DNA of 64,000 nucleotides from JABDLO01 sp041749255 (GCA_041749255.1 JBGTBR010000089.1:78065-142064), one strand, 5' to 3'. Positions 55,085-63,170 are shown, counted from the first letter of the stretch. Numbers and translations: made by a program. The notes: generated by a model not told the origin, from the letters alone.

Positions 55085-56239
55085 ATGAAAATGAAGAAGC
55101 TAGAAAATAAAAACACAGATCCTCCTATGCGAAGAAGCTTTTTAAAAGCAGCCACTTTGTTGGGTTTAGGAACAATAGCTACCGGAACTGTTAAGGGCTA
55201 TCCAGCCGCTTCCCAGAGCCCCGAAAAGAAAAAAGGCATAGGCACTATACTGACCAAGAAACGCACATTGGGTTCCAGGAAAAATCCGCTTGAAGTTTCT
55301 GCCATACAACTAGGCTGCATGGGAATGACCAATGGTCGTGGTGTCCACCCTGATCGTAAGAGCATGATCAAACTGATTCGGGATGCTGCTGATCGTGGGT
55401 GCGACTTTTTCGATACTGCCGAAATTTATGGCCCACATGTAAATGAAGAATTGGTTGGAGAAGCACTTGCTCCCATCCGAAAACAAGTTGCCATTTCCAC
55501 TAAGTTTGGCTTTGATATTGAGGGTACAAGTGTTATGAACAGTAGGCCAGAGCACATTCGAATAGTTGCAGATCAATCACTCAAACGCCTCAAAACCGAC
55601 CGTATTGACCTTTTCTTTCAGCATCGGGTTGACCCCAATGTACCCATTGAAGATGTTGCGGGCGCTGTAAAAGATCTTATTCAGGAAGGAAAGGTGCTAC
55701 ACTTTGGCCTTTCTGAAGCAGGTGCTAAAACCATCAGAAGGGCACACGCTGTTTGCCCGGTTACAGCAGTGCAAAGTGAGTATTCTTTTATGACCAGGCT
55801 TCCCGAAGAGTTTATCTTTTCCACCATGCAGGAATTGGAGATAGGCTTCGTGGCCTATAGTCCGCTTTGCCGTGGCTTGTTGGGTGGAAATTTAACCGAA
55901 TATTCTGATTTGAATACGAATGACATTCGTGGTGTATGGCCACGGTTTCAGCCCGATGCCATAAGATTAAATATTAGAATTCTCGAGGCGCTAAATGAAT
56001 TTGGCAAAACAAGGGGCATGACCTCATCTCAAATATGTCTGAGTTGGATGCTTTCAAAGTACCCTTTTATTGTTCCCTTGCCGGGCACAACCAAGCTTTC
56101 ACATTTAGAGGAAGATTTAAGAGCTGCTGATTTCACCTTATCGGCAGCTGAAATAAATGAGATTGAAAGCAAAATTGAAAAAATAGGTGTAGTGGGTGCA
56201 CGTTATGACGCATTGCAACAATCGAGGGTAGAATATTGA
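55085..56239 (+). CDS. Tat-exported aldo/keto reductase (first of two)
   Basis: A 384-residue NADPH-dependent aldo/keto reductase. A twin-arginine signal (MRRSFLKAATLLGLG at residues 15-30) indicates export of the folded, cofactor-loaded enzyme. The catalytic tetrad of the family is complete: aspartate and tyrosine in FFDTAEIYG, lysine in ISTKFGF and histidine in FFQHRVDP. The C-terminal cofactor region 'PFIVPLPGTTKLSHLEEDL' is normal. The next gene encodes a paralogue with the same organisation, so the two arose by tandem duplication and probably act on related carbonyl substrates. Confidence 0.93.
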   Translation: MKMKKLENKNTDPPMRRSFLKAATLLGLGTIATGTVKGYPAASQSPEKKKGIGTILTKKRTLGSRKNPLEVSAIQLGCMGMTNGRGVHPDRKSMIKLIRDAADRGCDFFDTAEIYGPHVNEELVGEALAPIRKQVAISTKFGFDIEGTSVMNSRPEHIRIVADQSLKRLKTDRIDLFFQHRVDPNVPIEDVAGAVKDLIQEGKVLHFGLSEAGAKTIRRAHAVCPVTAVQSEYSFMTRLPEEFIFSTMQELEIGFVAYSPLCRGLLGGNLTEYSDLNTNDIRGVWPRFQPDAIRLNIRILEALNEFGKTRGMTSSQICLSWMLSKYPFIVPLPGTTKLSHLEEDLRAADFTLSAAEINEIESKIEKIGVVGARYDALQQSRVEY

Positions 56240-56275
56240 AAGAAGAAATAAGGATGCCATATAAAAGAAATAGCT

Positions 56276-57391
56276 ATGGACAAGTATAATCAAACATCAA
56301 GAAGAAAATTTATTCAGCAGACGGCAATGGCTGGTGCAGGTTTAATGTTTGCTAATCCGTTACGTATGTTTGCCCAGACACCGCCACTGACAAAAAATAT
56401 AGCAATCCGCAAACTCGGTCAATTGGAAGTTTCTTCACTTGGCTTAGGTAATATGACATTGAGTGGTGGACACTACGGACCTGGTGTGGACAAAGCAACT
56501 GGTATTGAAATGATAAGGAAAGCTTACGAACAAGGGGTGACATTTTTTGACACTGCAGAAGTTTACGGACCCTATGTGAACGAGGAACTGGTCGGTGAAG
56601 CCCTCGCACCCGTCCGAAACAATGTAGCCATCGCTACTAAGTTTGGCTTTAAAATTGACGGTACCAATGGCTTAGACAGCCGGCCGGAACATATCCGAAC
56701 AACCGTTGAAGGAATGCTGAAACGCCTTAGAACTGACCATATCGATCTGCTTTATCAGCACCGTGTTGACCTTACGGTTCCCATTGAGGACGTAGCGGGA
56801 ACTGTCAAAGATTTAATCAGCGAAGGAAAAGTACTTCACTTTGGTTTATCTGAACCAACTGCAAAAACCATCAGCAAAGCACACGCTGTTCAGCCGGTCT
56901 CCGCTATTCAAACCGAATACTCACTTATAGAAAGAAGCGTAGAAACAAATGGTGTACTGCAAGCTTGTGAAGACCTTGGTATAGGCTTCGTGCCTTGGGG
57001 TCCTCTTGGCCAAGGGTTCCTACCCGGCACAATGAATGTGGATGTTCAGTCCACCATGGATCCAAAGAACGATCTGCGGTCTACCTTCCCCCGCTTCTCA
57101 CCAATGGTCATGAAGAACAACCAGCCAATTATTGAATTGCTAAGGACGTTTGGTAGTACAAGGGGAGTATCTCCTGAACAAATCTCACTGGCATGGCTGA
57201 TGGCGCAAAAGCCGTGGATAGTTCCCATTCCAGGTACCACAAATTCTAATCACCTGAAAGAAAATATGGGAGCTGTCGATGTTCAGTTTACCGAATCGGA
57301 TTGGGCTGAATTTAATACTGCTTTTGCTCGCCTGGAAGTTTATGGGGGACGGATGGATGCAAAACAGATGAGGCAGATCGGTCAGGATTAA
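56276..57391 (+). CDS. Tat-exported aldo/keto reductase (second of two)
   Basis: A 371-residue paralogue of the preceding enzyme. The twin-arginine signal is TSRRKFIQQTAMAGAG at residues 7-22, ending before FAQTPP. The catalytic residues are in FFDTAEVYG, ATKFGF and LYQHRVD, and the cofactor loop is 'PWIVPIPGTTNSNHLKENM'. It lies 36 bases downstream of the first copy. Protein similarity is high in the barrel but the DNA is clearly diverged, so the duplication is not recent. Substrate unknown. Confidence 0.93.
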   Translation: MDKYNQTSRRKFIQQTAMAGAGLMFANPLRMFAQTPPLTKNIAIRKLGQLEVSSLGLGNMTLSGGHYGPGVDKATGIEMIRKAYEQGVTFFDTAEVYGPYVNEELVGEALAPVRNNVAIATKFGFKIDGTNGLDSRPEHIRTTVEGMLKRLRTDHIDLLYQHRVDLTVPIEDVAGTVKDLISEGKVLHFGLSEPTAKTISKAHAVQPVSAIQTEYSLIERSVETNGVLQACEDLGIGFVPWGPLGQGFLPGTMNVDVQSTMDPKNDLRSTFPRFSPMVMKNNQPIIELLRTFGSTRGVSPEQISLAWLMAQKPWIVPIPGTTNSNHLKENMGAVDVQFTESDWAEFNTAFARLEVYGGRMDAKQMRQIGQD

Positions 57392-57434
57392 TTGGGAGAT
57401 AACTTCATTATTCAACTTATATAAAAAAATTAAC

Positions 57435-57923
57435 ATGGATATCACTAAAAAAAATAATTCGGAAAACATGCACAGGATTCGCGTTACTGGGCTTCTGACA
57501 ATATTACTTTGCCTCCTAATTGTATTGTCATGTACAACAAATAATGAGCAATCAAATGATGCACAGCAAGAAGTTTTAGCAGCTCATGAGAAACGGAGGA
57601 TCGCCACACTAAATGGAGATGCAGATACTGTTGCTTCCATGATGACCGATGACCTCACCTTTACACATGCGAACGCAGTGGTTGAGACGAAGGAGCAATT
57701 TATTGACGCCTTGAAAACCCGCAAGTTGCAATACAAGACACTTACTGATGAAGACCGGCAGGTACGCGTAAATGGCACTACAGGGGTTGTTTCAGGAATA
57801 GTTCACATTGTAGTAGATGCTTCAGGAACTGAATACGACCTTCGAGTTCTTTTTACGGAACTCTGGGTAAAAGAAGGTGATACCTGGCAGATGATGTTGT
57901 GGCATGCAACAGAGGTGCAATAG
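57435..57923 (+). CDS. DUF4440/SnoaL-like (NTF2-fold) lipoprotein
   Basis: A 162-residue lipoprotein: signal helix LLTILLCLLIVLSC with the lipid-bearing cysteine at about residue 33, then a single NTF2-like domain of the DUF4440 type with the typical opening EVLAAHEKRRIATLNGDADTVASMMTDDLTFTHANA and closing WVKEGDTWQMMLWHATEV. Such domains bind or isomerise small hydrophobic compounds. A second ATG at residue 12 would start a tighter signal peptide and cannot be excluded. It lies in the redox operon, 43 bases after the second aldo/keto reductase. Confidence 0.9.
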   Translation: MDITKKNNSENMHRIRVTGLLTILLCLLIVLSCTTNNEQSNDAQQEVLAAHEKRRIATLNGDADTVASMMTDDLTFTHANAVVETKEQFIDALKTRKLQYKTLTDEDRQVRVNGTTGVVSGIVHIVVDASGTEYDLRVLFTELWVKEGDTWQMMLWHATEVQ

Positions 57924-57953
57924 AGATTTATCAAACTTAAACAAATTCCAAAA

Positions 57954-58700
57954 ATGGTAAATAATATCAAAGGTAAAGTAATAGTCATCACAGGAGCCAG
58001 TAGTGGTTTGGGCGAAGCTGCTGCCAAACATTTAGCAAACCTTGGCGCAGCGGTAGTACTGGGTGCAAGAAGAGCAGACAGAATTGAAAACCTGGCAAAG
58101 GAGATCAACAACAATGGTGGTAAAGCGCTTGCCATTGCTACAGACGTAACACAGAGGGATCAGGTAAAGAAGCTGGTCGATTCAGTTGTTGAAAAATTTG
58201 GACATGTTGATGTACTCCTCAATAATGCCGGCATCATGCCTCTCTCGCCTATTGATCGCCTGAATGTGGATGAATGGGATAAGATGATTGATGTAAACAT
58301 TAAAGGAGTACTCAATGGGATTGCTGCGGTTCTGCCGCATATGAAAAAGCAGAAGTCAGGTCAGATTATAAACACATCTTCAGTGGCGGGTCATAAAATA
58401 TTTGGTGGCTCAACTGTATATTCTGCTACCAAATTTGCAGTACGTGCATTAACAGAAGGATTACGCATGGAGGTAAAGCCTTATAATATTCGCACAACAA
58501 TAGTTTGTCCGGGGGCTGTTAAGACTGAGTTGTTGGAACATATTTCTGAGGCAGATATTCAGGAGGCTAATAAAGAATATGTTGGGGAAGTTGGTATAAG
58601 CCCTGATAGTTTTGCAAGTGTGGTTGCATTTGCCATCAGTCAGCCAGCAGATGTGGATATTAATGAAGTTATCTTCCGTCCGACCGCTCAGGAGCTTTAG
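57954..58700 (+). CDS. Short-chain dehydrogenase/reductase (SDR)
   Basis: A 248-residue classical SDR. The cofactor site TGASSGLGEAAAKHL, the NNAG motif, the serine in NTSSVAG and the YSATK catalytic tyrosine/lysine pair are all intact. The arginine-rich GARRADR after the second strand favours NADP(H). No signal peptide is present, so unlike its neighbours it is cytoplasmic. It would reduce or oxidise a carbonyl/alcohol substrate. It is 30 bases downstream of the DUF4440 lipoprotein gene, part of the same operon. Confidence 0.94.
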   Translation: MVNNIKGKVIVITGASSGLGEAAAKHLANLGAAVVLGARRADRIENLAKEINNNGGKALAIATDVTQRDQVKKLVDSVVEKFGHVDVLLNNAGIMPLSPIDRLNVDEWDKMIDVNIKGVLNGIAAVLPHMKKQKSGQIINTSSVAGHKIFGGSTVYSATKFAVRALTEGLRMEVKPYNIRTTIVCPGAVKTELLEHISEADIQEANKEYVGEVGISPDSFASVVAFAISQPADVDINEVIFRPTAQEL

Positions 58701-58762
58701 AAAAGACAACTATTGATCCATTCGAAACATTCTTTATTGAAATTTAAAATGACCATATAGAG

Positions 58763-59227
58763 ATGAAACAATCGTTTTTAATGATTTTGGCTTTTACATT
58801 CATATTTATGAGTACTGCTTCATATTGTAGCAAAGAAGATGACAAAATTGACACAGAAAATATTACACCAATGGCTAACGTAAAAATCAAAATAACGGTC
58901 AATTCACAAACCTTTACGGCTACCCTTGCGGACAATAATTCGGCAAAAGGATTTAAGGAAATGTTGCCTTTAACCATTAATATGAAAGAGCTAAACGGCA
59001 ACGAAAAATATTACGACTTTCCAAACAGCCTTCCGACAAATTCGTCCCATCCGGGAACAATAAAAAATGGAGACTTAATGTTGTATGGTTCAAAGACATT
59101 GGTACTATTCTACAAGACCTTTTCAACTTCTTACAGCTACACAAATTTGGGTTCCATAGACGATGTAACAGGCTTGGTTTCTGCATTAGGTTCGGGAAAC
59201 GTAACCGTTACTTTTGAGTCAGAATAA
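58763..59227 (+). CDS. Exported cyclophilin-like fold protein
   Basis: A 154-residue protein with an N-terminal signal (FLMILAFTFIFMSTASYC), possibly a lipoprotein although tyrosine before the cysteine is unusual. The mature part has the pattern of the cyclophilin-like family found in Bacteroidota and Firmicutes: MANVKIKITVNSQTFTATLADN, a LPLTINMKELNGNEKYYDF block and the C-terminal 'LGSIDDVTGLVSALGSGNVTVTFE'. The function of these proteins is not established; they are often found beside SDR, cupin and aldo/keto reductase genes, as here. It is the last gene of the operon. Confidence 0.88.
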   Translation: MKQSFLMILAFTFIFMSTASYCSKEDDKIDTENITPMANVKIKITVNSQTFTATLADNNSAKGFKEMLPLTINMKELNGNEKYYDFPNSLPTNSSHPGTIKNGDLMLYGSKTLVLFYKTFSTSYSYTNLGSIDDVTGLVSALGSGNVTVTFESE

Positions 59228-59372
59228 AATCTTTAGACAGACGAAATCCACAGACGCTAAGCACAAATAGCCGACATAAAATGCGGAAAAATCCTGCTTT
59301 CCCACTTTATAAAAAAGTTGTTTTAAAATTCCCATCGCTGACGGACAATTGAAAATGGAAGGAAGCCAGCAG
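59228..59372. other. Non-coding stretch before the 389-bp repeat
   Basis: About 145 bases between the cyclophilin-like gene and the first 389-bp repeat. No gene, terminator or promoter was recognised. Confidence 0.4.
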
Positions 59373-59761
59373 GTAATAAATAGTACTCTGAGCGGTCTGC
59401 AAGACCCAGCGATGAGTCCATGTTGAACTACATCCCATGGTTTTACCCCAGGAAAGCTATGTACTTATCGGCGGTTTTAATTGGATTTCATGATAAAATT
59501 CAATGGAAGATCTTTGACGCATTGCAAGTTTTTGTACTTATGATTTGCATAATCCAGTAATACAGTAATGGTAAGTCCGGTTGAAGTGTACCACAAACCA
59601 GGTAAATCGGTGCATGGAATTCTGGAGTGTGATATTACTCTATCTCTGCAAAGTAACCTGTTTTTCCAATTTACGGACAACATTTTCAAAACCCGGAACA
59701 AGCACTATGGCCTGCTCTACAATTGAAAACCCACATAATTCATGAAGACTTATATTACAAG
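59373..59761. repeat. First copy of the 389-bp direct repeat
   Basis: The segment recurs at 62323-62710 in the same orientation, about 94% identical (about 20 differences counted). It contains short open frames on both strands but each is interrupted or differs between the copies, so it may derive from a decayed gene or mobile element that I could not name. It directly precedes the ClpP-like protease gene. Confidence 0.9.
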
Positions 59762-59845
59762 AAGAGTTAAGTAAGACACTTTTAGTTGAGGAAGAACCAG
59801 AAGAACCTAAATATACTATTTCTGTCAACTATCAAGGTGCTTTCT

Positions 59846-60769
59846 ATGCCAGCTAGGAATGACATCCAGAACGAAATAATTAATGCTAAGAATGCCTCGC
59901 AAGATAATGTAAGACGGAATTATTTAGCTGACCTTTCTGCCTATACTGGACGAGATACTATTCTATATCTAACTGCTTACACAACCGGTAAAATGGCCCA
60001 AATTCCTCCTCAGTTAGTTTCTGTAATGAATGATGATATTCATGGTTTTATGTCATCAATTCATGGATTGAATAATGACAATTTAGATTTAATTCTCCAT
60101 AGTCCGGGTGGTTCAGCTGAGGCTGCTGAACAAATTGTAAATTACTTAAGGGCTAAATACAATCACATAAGAGCAATAATTCCCCAGAATGCTATGTCTG
60201 CTGCTACTATGATAGCATGTGCATGCGATGAAATCGTTATGGGGAAACATTCTGCCATTGGACCAATTGACCCTCAAATAACTTTTCCAGCCCCGACTGG
60301 TTTATTTACAGCTCCAGCCCAATCTTTGCTTGCGGTATTTGAACAAGCTAAAACAGAAGTTGCTGCAAATCCAAATTTAGCTCCGATTTGGGTAAATAAG
60401 CTGAGAAATTTACCACATGGGATTTTGGATATTTGCCGAAACACAACTGACTTGTCAATTCAGAAAGTTGAGTTATGGTTGAAAAGTTATATGTTCGCTC
60501 GTGACGCGGATAAAGATGCCAAATCAGCACATGTTGCAAATTGGTTGGGTACAGCATCGAACCATAAAACTCATGGACGCCCTATACCAATAAATGTTGC
60601 TCAAAGTGAGGGATTAAAGGTATTTGAGCTCGAAAGTGATCCACAATTGCAAGATAAAGTCTTATCTGTTTTTCACTCAGCTATAGTTTCTATTGAAGTA
60701 ACTAACTGTATCAAGATAATAGAAAACCAAAACGGTAAAGGTTCATTTATGCAGTTCAACAAACAGTAG
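59846..60769 (+). CDS. ClpP/SppA-fold serine protease-like protein (SDH_sah family)
   Basis: A 307-residue protein of the ClpP-like crotonase fold, family 'serine dehydrogenase proteinase'. The ATG at 59846 is used because it starts the conserved MPARNDIQNEI; an upstream ATG would read through the end of the repeat. Motifs are YLTAY, the HSPGGSAEAAEQIVNYLR loop, the likely nucleophile serine in NAMSAATMIACACDEIVMG and SAIGPIDPQI. There is no signal peptide or membrane helix, so it is probably cytosolic or membrane-associated through partners. Relatives are often carried on mobile DNA and may be involved in defence or proteolysis of specific targets; the target here is unknown. It stands between repeats, next to a toxin-antitoxin pair. 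Confidence 0.88.
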   Translation: MPARNDIQNEIINAKNASQDNVRRNYLADLSAYTGRDTILYLTAYTTGKMAQIPPQLVSVMNDDIHGFMSSIHGLNNDNLDLILHSPGGSAEAAEQIVNYLRAKYNHIRAIIPQNAMSAATMIACACDEIVMGKHSAIGPIDPQITFPAPTGLFTAPAQSLLAVFEQAKTEVAANPNLAPIWVNKLRNLPHGILDICRNTTDLSIQKVELWLKSYMFARDADKDAKSAHVANWLGTASNHKTHGRPIPINVAQSEGLKVFELESDPQLQDKVLSVFHSAIVSIEVTNCIKIIENQNGKGSFMQFNKQ

Positions 60770-60913
60770 CCAGCTGATAACACTGTACAAGAGATCATGC
60801 CTGCTATCGCAACGGCACGCTCCATGTACTTGACCGTTGTGCCTTATAAAAAAACAAGCGACAAAACTCAATATTTGACCAAAAAAAGGTATATATTACA
60901 GAAAAAACAGATT
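60770..60913. repeat. Attachment-site-like element after the protease gene
   Basis: The intergenic stretch has an imperfect inverted repeat (CAAGAGATCATG against CATGTACTTG) and ends in CCGTTGTGCC at 60834-60843, followed by TTATAAAA. Nearly the same sequence, CCGTTGTGGCC followed by AATAAAA, lies at 61728-61738. The two short direct repeats delimit the toxin-antitoxin pair, 894 bases apart, like cassette junctions. Confidence 0.4.
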
Positions 60914-61174
60914 ATGACTTTTCAGACAATAAATATCGATTTACCTTTCGATATACTTTTAACTTTAAATGAATCGGAGAAGGAGTTAAAAAAACGGATA
61001 AAAATCTCTTTGGCTCTTCAACTTTACATCCAACAAAAAGTAACAATTGGAAAAGCCGCGCAAATAGCGGAACTGTCGCGATTTCAGTTTGAGACCCTTC
61101 TTTCCGAAAACCAGGTGCCAATTTCTTCATTGGATTTAGCCGATGTTATGGATGATATAGAAAAGTTGAAATAG
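60914..61174 (+). CDS. UPF0175-family antitoxin
   Basis: An 86-residue protein. The ATG at 60914 gives the family start MTFQTINIDLPFDILLTL; longer frames upstream fall in the junction repeat. The UPF0175 pattern is clear: a strand 'INIDLP', a helix LNESEKELKKRIKISLALQLYIQQ and the DNA-binding helix-turn-helix IGKAAQIAELSRFQFETLLSE. This small family is paired with DUF3368 PIN-domain toxins. It should bind both the toxin and its own promoter. The toxin gene starts one base after its stop codon. Confidence 0.9.
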   Translation: MTFQTINIDLPFDILLTLNESEKELKKRIKISLALQLYIQQKVTIGKAAQIAELSRFQFETLLSENQVPISSLDLADVMDDIEKLK

Positions 61175-61175
61175 T

Positions 61176-61676
61176 ATGAAGAACGGACTGGTTATTTCAG
61201 ATTCGGGAGCTATATTTTCTTTGGCGATTATTGATAAACTTGAAATTCTAAACACCTTATTCGACGACGTTTACATCCCAGAAGCGGTTTGGGAAGAATT
61301 GACGCGAGATAAAACAATAGGCCACTACCCGAGGATTGTTGAATATTTTGAAGACAAAGTCAAGAAAATATCAGGTTTCAACGAGTTGACATTTGTAATG
61401 GATTTTGGAGAATCAGAATCGGTAATCTTATACAAAGAACTCAATGCCGATTACCTTTTGATTGACGACAAAAAAGCAAGAAATATTGCGGAAAATTTTG
61501 GTATTCAATGTATTGGCACAATAGGCATACTTTCTATTGCAAGAGATAAAGGCATTGTTGATGAATTGAAACCATTATTTGAGATGTTTTTCAAAAACAA
61601 GAGATTTTATTCATTGAAATTGTTAAATGCCATTTTGAAAAAACATGACGAAGAAGAGATTATATTCGAGGTATAA
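61176..61676 (+). CDS. DUF3368-family PIN-domain toxin
   Basis: A 166-residue PIN-like ribonuclease of the DUF3368 family. Acidic active-site residues are in place: aspartate in VISDSGA (residue 8), glutamate in AVWEELTRD, glutamate in DFGESESV, and LLIDDKKAR with the last aspartates. It probably cleaves RNA when released from the antitoxin. It is translationally coupled to the UPF0175 antitoxin gene by a one-base gap. Both genes are free of frameshifts, so the pair may be active. It lies in the block between the two 389-bp repeats, where it could stabilise the island. Confidence 0.9.
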   Translation: MKNGLVISDSGAIFSLAIIDKLEILNTLFDDVYIPEAVWEELTRDKTIGHYPRIVEYFEDKVKKISGFNELTFVMDFGESESVILYKELNADYLLIDDKKARNIAENFGIQCIGTIGILSIARDKGIVDELKPLFEMFFKNKRFYSLKLLNAILKKHDEEEIIFEV

Positions 61677-61755
61677 TAAAGTGCAGAACTGCCTGCCCTC
61701 CTAAACGTCTGGCCGTCGTTTGCCCAGCCGTTGTGGCCAATAAAAGTCCAACAAT

Positions 61756-62310
61756 ATGAAAAAATCAATAATAATACTGACAACAATTGTCTTATTTGTG
61801 CTTCCGGAAATAGTTTTCTCTCAAAACAACCCCTTCATACCTGCGGACTTTAAAATTCCAGAGTTGTTTGAAAATGAGCATTTCAAAATTAGGATGCTTA
61901 CAGTTAACGATGTTTTAAAAGATTATGATGCTGTAATGTCTAGTATTGATCATCTTCAGGGGGTTTTTGGCACAAATTCTAAATGGCCTTCAAAAGATTT
62001 ATCGATTGAACAGAATTTTATTGATCTGGGTTGACATCAAAAAGAATTTCAAAGAAGAAGTTCATTTGCTTACACTGTTGTTAGTTTAGATGAAAGTGAA
62101 GTAGTAGGCTGTCTCTATATTCATCCGACAAAAAAAGGAGATTACAATGCAAGTATATCTATGTGGGTAAGAGCAAGTAAAGTAAACAATGGACTTGATT
62201 CAATCCTATTTGATTCTGTTAAAAAATGGATTTCGGAAGATTGGTCATTCGAAAAAGTTGCATATCCTGGACGAGAGATAGATTGGACTGAATGGGACTC
62301 TATGGATTAA
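61756..62310 (+). pseudogene. GNAT-like acetyltransferase with a signal peptide and an in-frame TGA
   Basis: The frame starts with a signal-like helix (MKKSIIILTTIVLFVLPEIV) and then NPFIPADFKIPELFE, as in a GNAT-like acetyltransferase family. A TGA codon at 62032-62034 interrupts it after FIDLG; directly after that the frame continues in phase with HQKEFQRRSSFAYTVVSL, the SMWVRAS strand and VAYPGREIDW up to a TAA at 62308. In relatives that I recall the TGA position is tryptophan (TGG), so a single G-to-A change would explain it. Other frames show no shift. Read through, the product would have 183 intact residues. No selenocysteine element was seen and this organism group uses the standard code. 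Confidence 0.8.
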
Positions 62311-62322
62311 TTAATACTGGCT

Positions 62323-62710
62323 ATAATAAACAGGACTCTGGGCGGTCTGCAAGACTTAGAGATGAGTCCATGTTGAACTACATTCTATGGTTTTGCCCCA
62401 GGAAAGCTATGTACTTACCGGCGGTTTTGATTGGATTTCATGATAAAATTCAACGGAAGATCTTTGACGCATTGCAAGTTTTTGTACTTATGATTTGCAT
62501 AATCCAGTAATACAGTAATGGTACGTCCGGTTAAAGTGTACCACAAATCAGGTAAATCGGCGCATGGAATTCTGGAGTGTGATATTACTCTATCTCTGCA
62601 TTGTAACCTGATGTTCCAATTTACGGACAACATTTTCAAAACCCGCAACAAGCACTATGGCCTGCTCTACAATTGAAAACCCACATAATTCATGAAGGCT
62701 ATTATTACAA
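62323..62710. repeat. Second copy of the 389-bp direct repeat
   Basis: Matches 59373-59761 in the same orientation at about 94% identity, offset by 2950 bases. It begins 13 bases after the end of the GNAT pseudogene. Together the copies bracket the protease, toxin-antitoxin and GNAT genes. Confidence 0.9.
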
Positions 62711-62726
62711 GGCTGGATGCCTTCAT

Positions 62727-62817
62727 AAATGGGCACGTGTTCGATTTTCTGTTCTCACCCCCTCCCCAGAACTTTCGGGAGGGGCCTGCAGAATAAAATC
62801 TTCACGAGCACCCATTT
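62727..62817. repeat. 91-bp inverted-repeat element with an inner GC-rich hairpin
   Basis: The outer arms (AAATGGGCACGTG...ATTTT and AAAATCTTCACGAGCACCCATTT) pair imperfectly over about 22 bases. Inside, CCCCTCCC-10-GGGAGGGG (62759-62784) is a perfect 8-bp GC hairpin. No coding sequence. It looks like a small palindromic mobile or REP-type element. Confidence 0.65.
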
Positions 62818-62838
62818 CTATTGGCTTCCTGTGTTAAA

Positions 62839-62982
62839 TTAAGCATACTGTGTCGGTTAAGTTGCAGGTATATTTTTCTTTTACAAGGCGGAAAAATGAA
62901 ACCTAGCTGTAGTTAAGTGAGGCTTTTCCAACGAAGTAAAAGGAAAAAAGACCAAAACTTGAGCCGGCTAAAGTATACTTAA
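62839..62982. repeat. 144-bp long-hairpin (MITE-like) element
   Basis: Terminal arms TTAAGCATACTGTGTCGG...TTAAGTT (62839-62863) and AACTTGAGCCGGCTAAAGTATACTTAA (62956-62982) are imperfect inverted repeats. A second pair of inner arms, CTTTTACAAGGCGGAAAA and TTTTCCAACGAAGTAAAAG, continues the same stem, so most of the element can fold into one long hairpin. There is no gene inside. Confidence 0.65.
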
Positions 62983-63008
62983 CTTACCACTTACCTTTCA
63001 CGACAAAT

Positions 63009-63170
63009 CCCTCATGAATAATGCGGGTTAAACCTAAAATCCGGCTGGATATAGTCATTAAACTATTGCCTTACTTTATTCCAAAGTTCACCGGAATTGA
63101 AATAGATACCAAAAACAGAATTCAAATAAACATTATTGACAGGGATTTTGTCAATGATCAGATTTGAAAA
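63009..63170. repeat. Right copy of the 162-bp island-flanking direct repeat
   Basis: Matches 49953-50114 in the same orientation with two differences. Weaker similarity continues to about 63240. No recombinase lies beside this copy. It marks the right border of the 13-kb accessory block. Confidence 0.9.

Noticed and set aside
62032..62034. Selenocysteine or recoded TGA in the GNAT gene
   Set aside because: No selenocysteine insertion hairpin is seen directly after the codon, and other genes in the window use TGA as a normal stop; a nonsense mutation is simpler.
62292..62651. Open frames on both strands inside the 389-bp repeats
   Set aside because: They differ in length between the two copies and resemble no known transposase or gene, so they are not called as genes.
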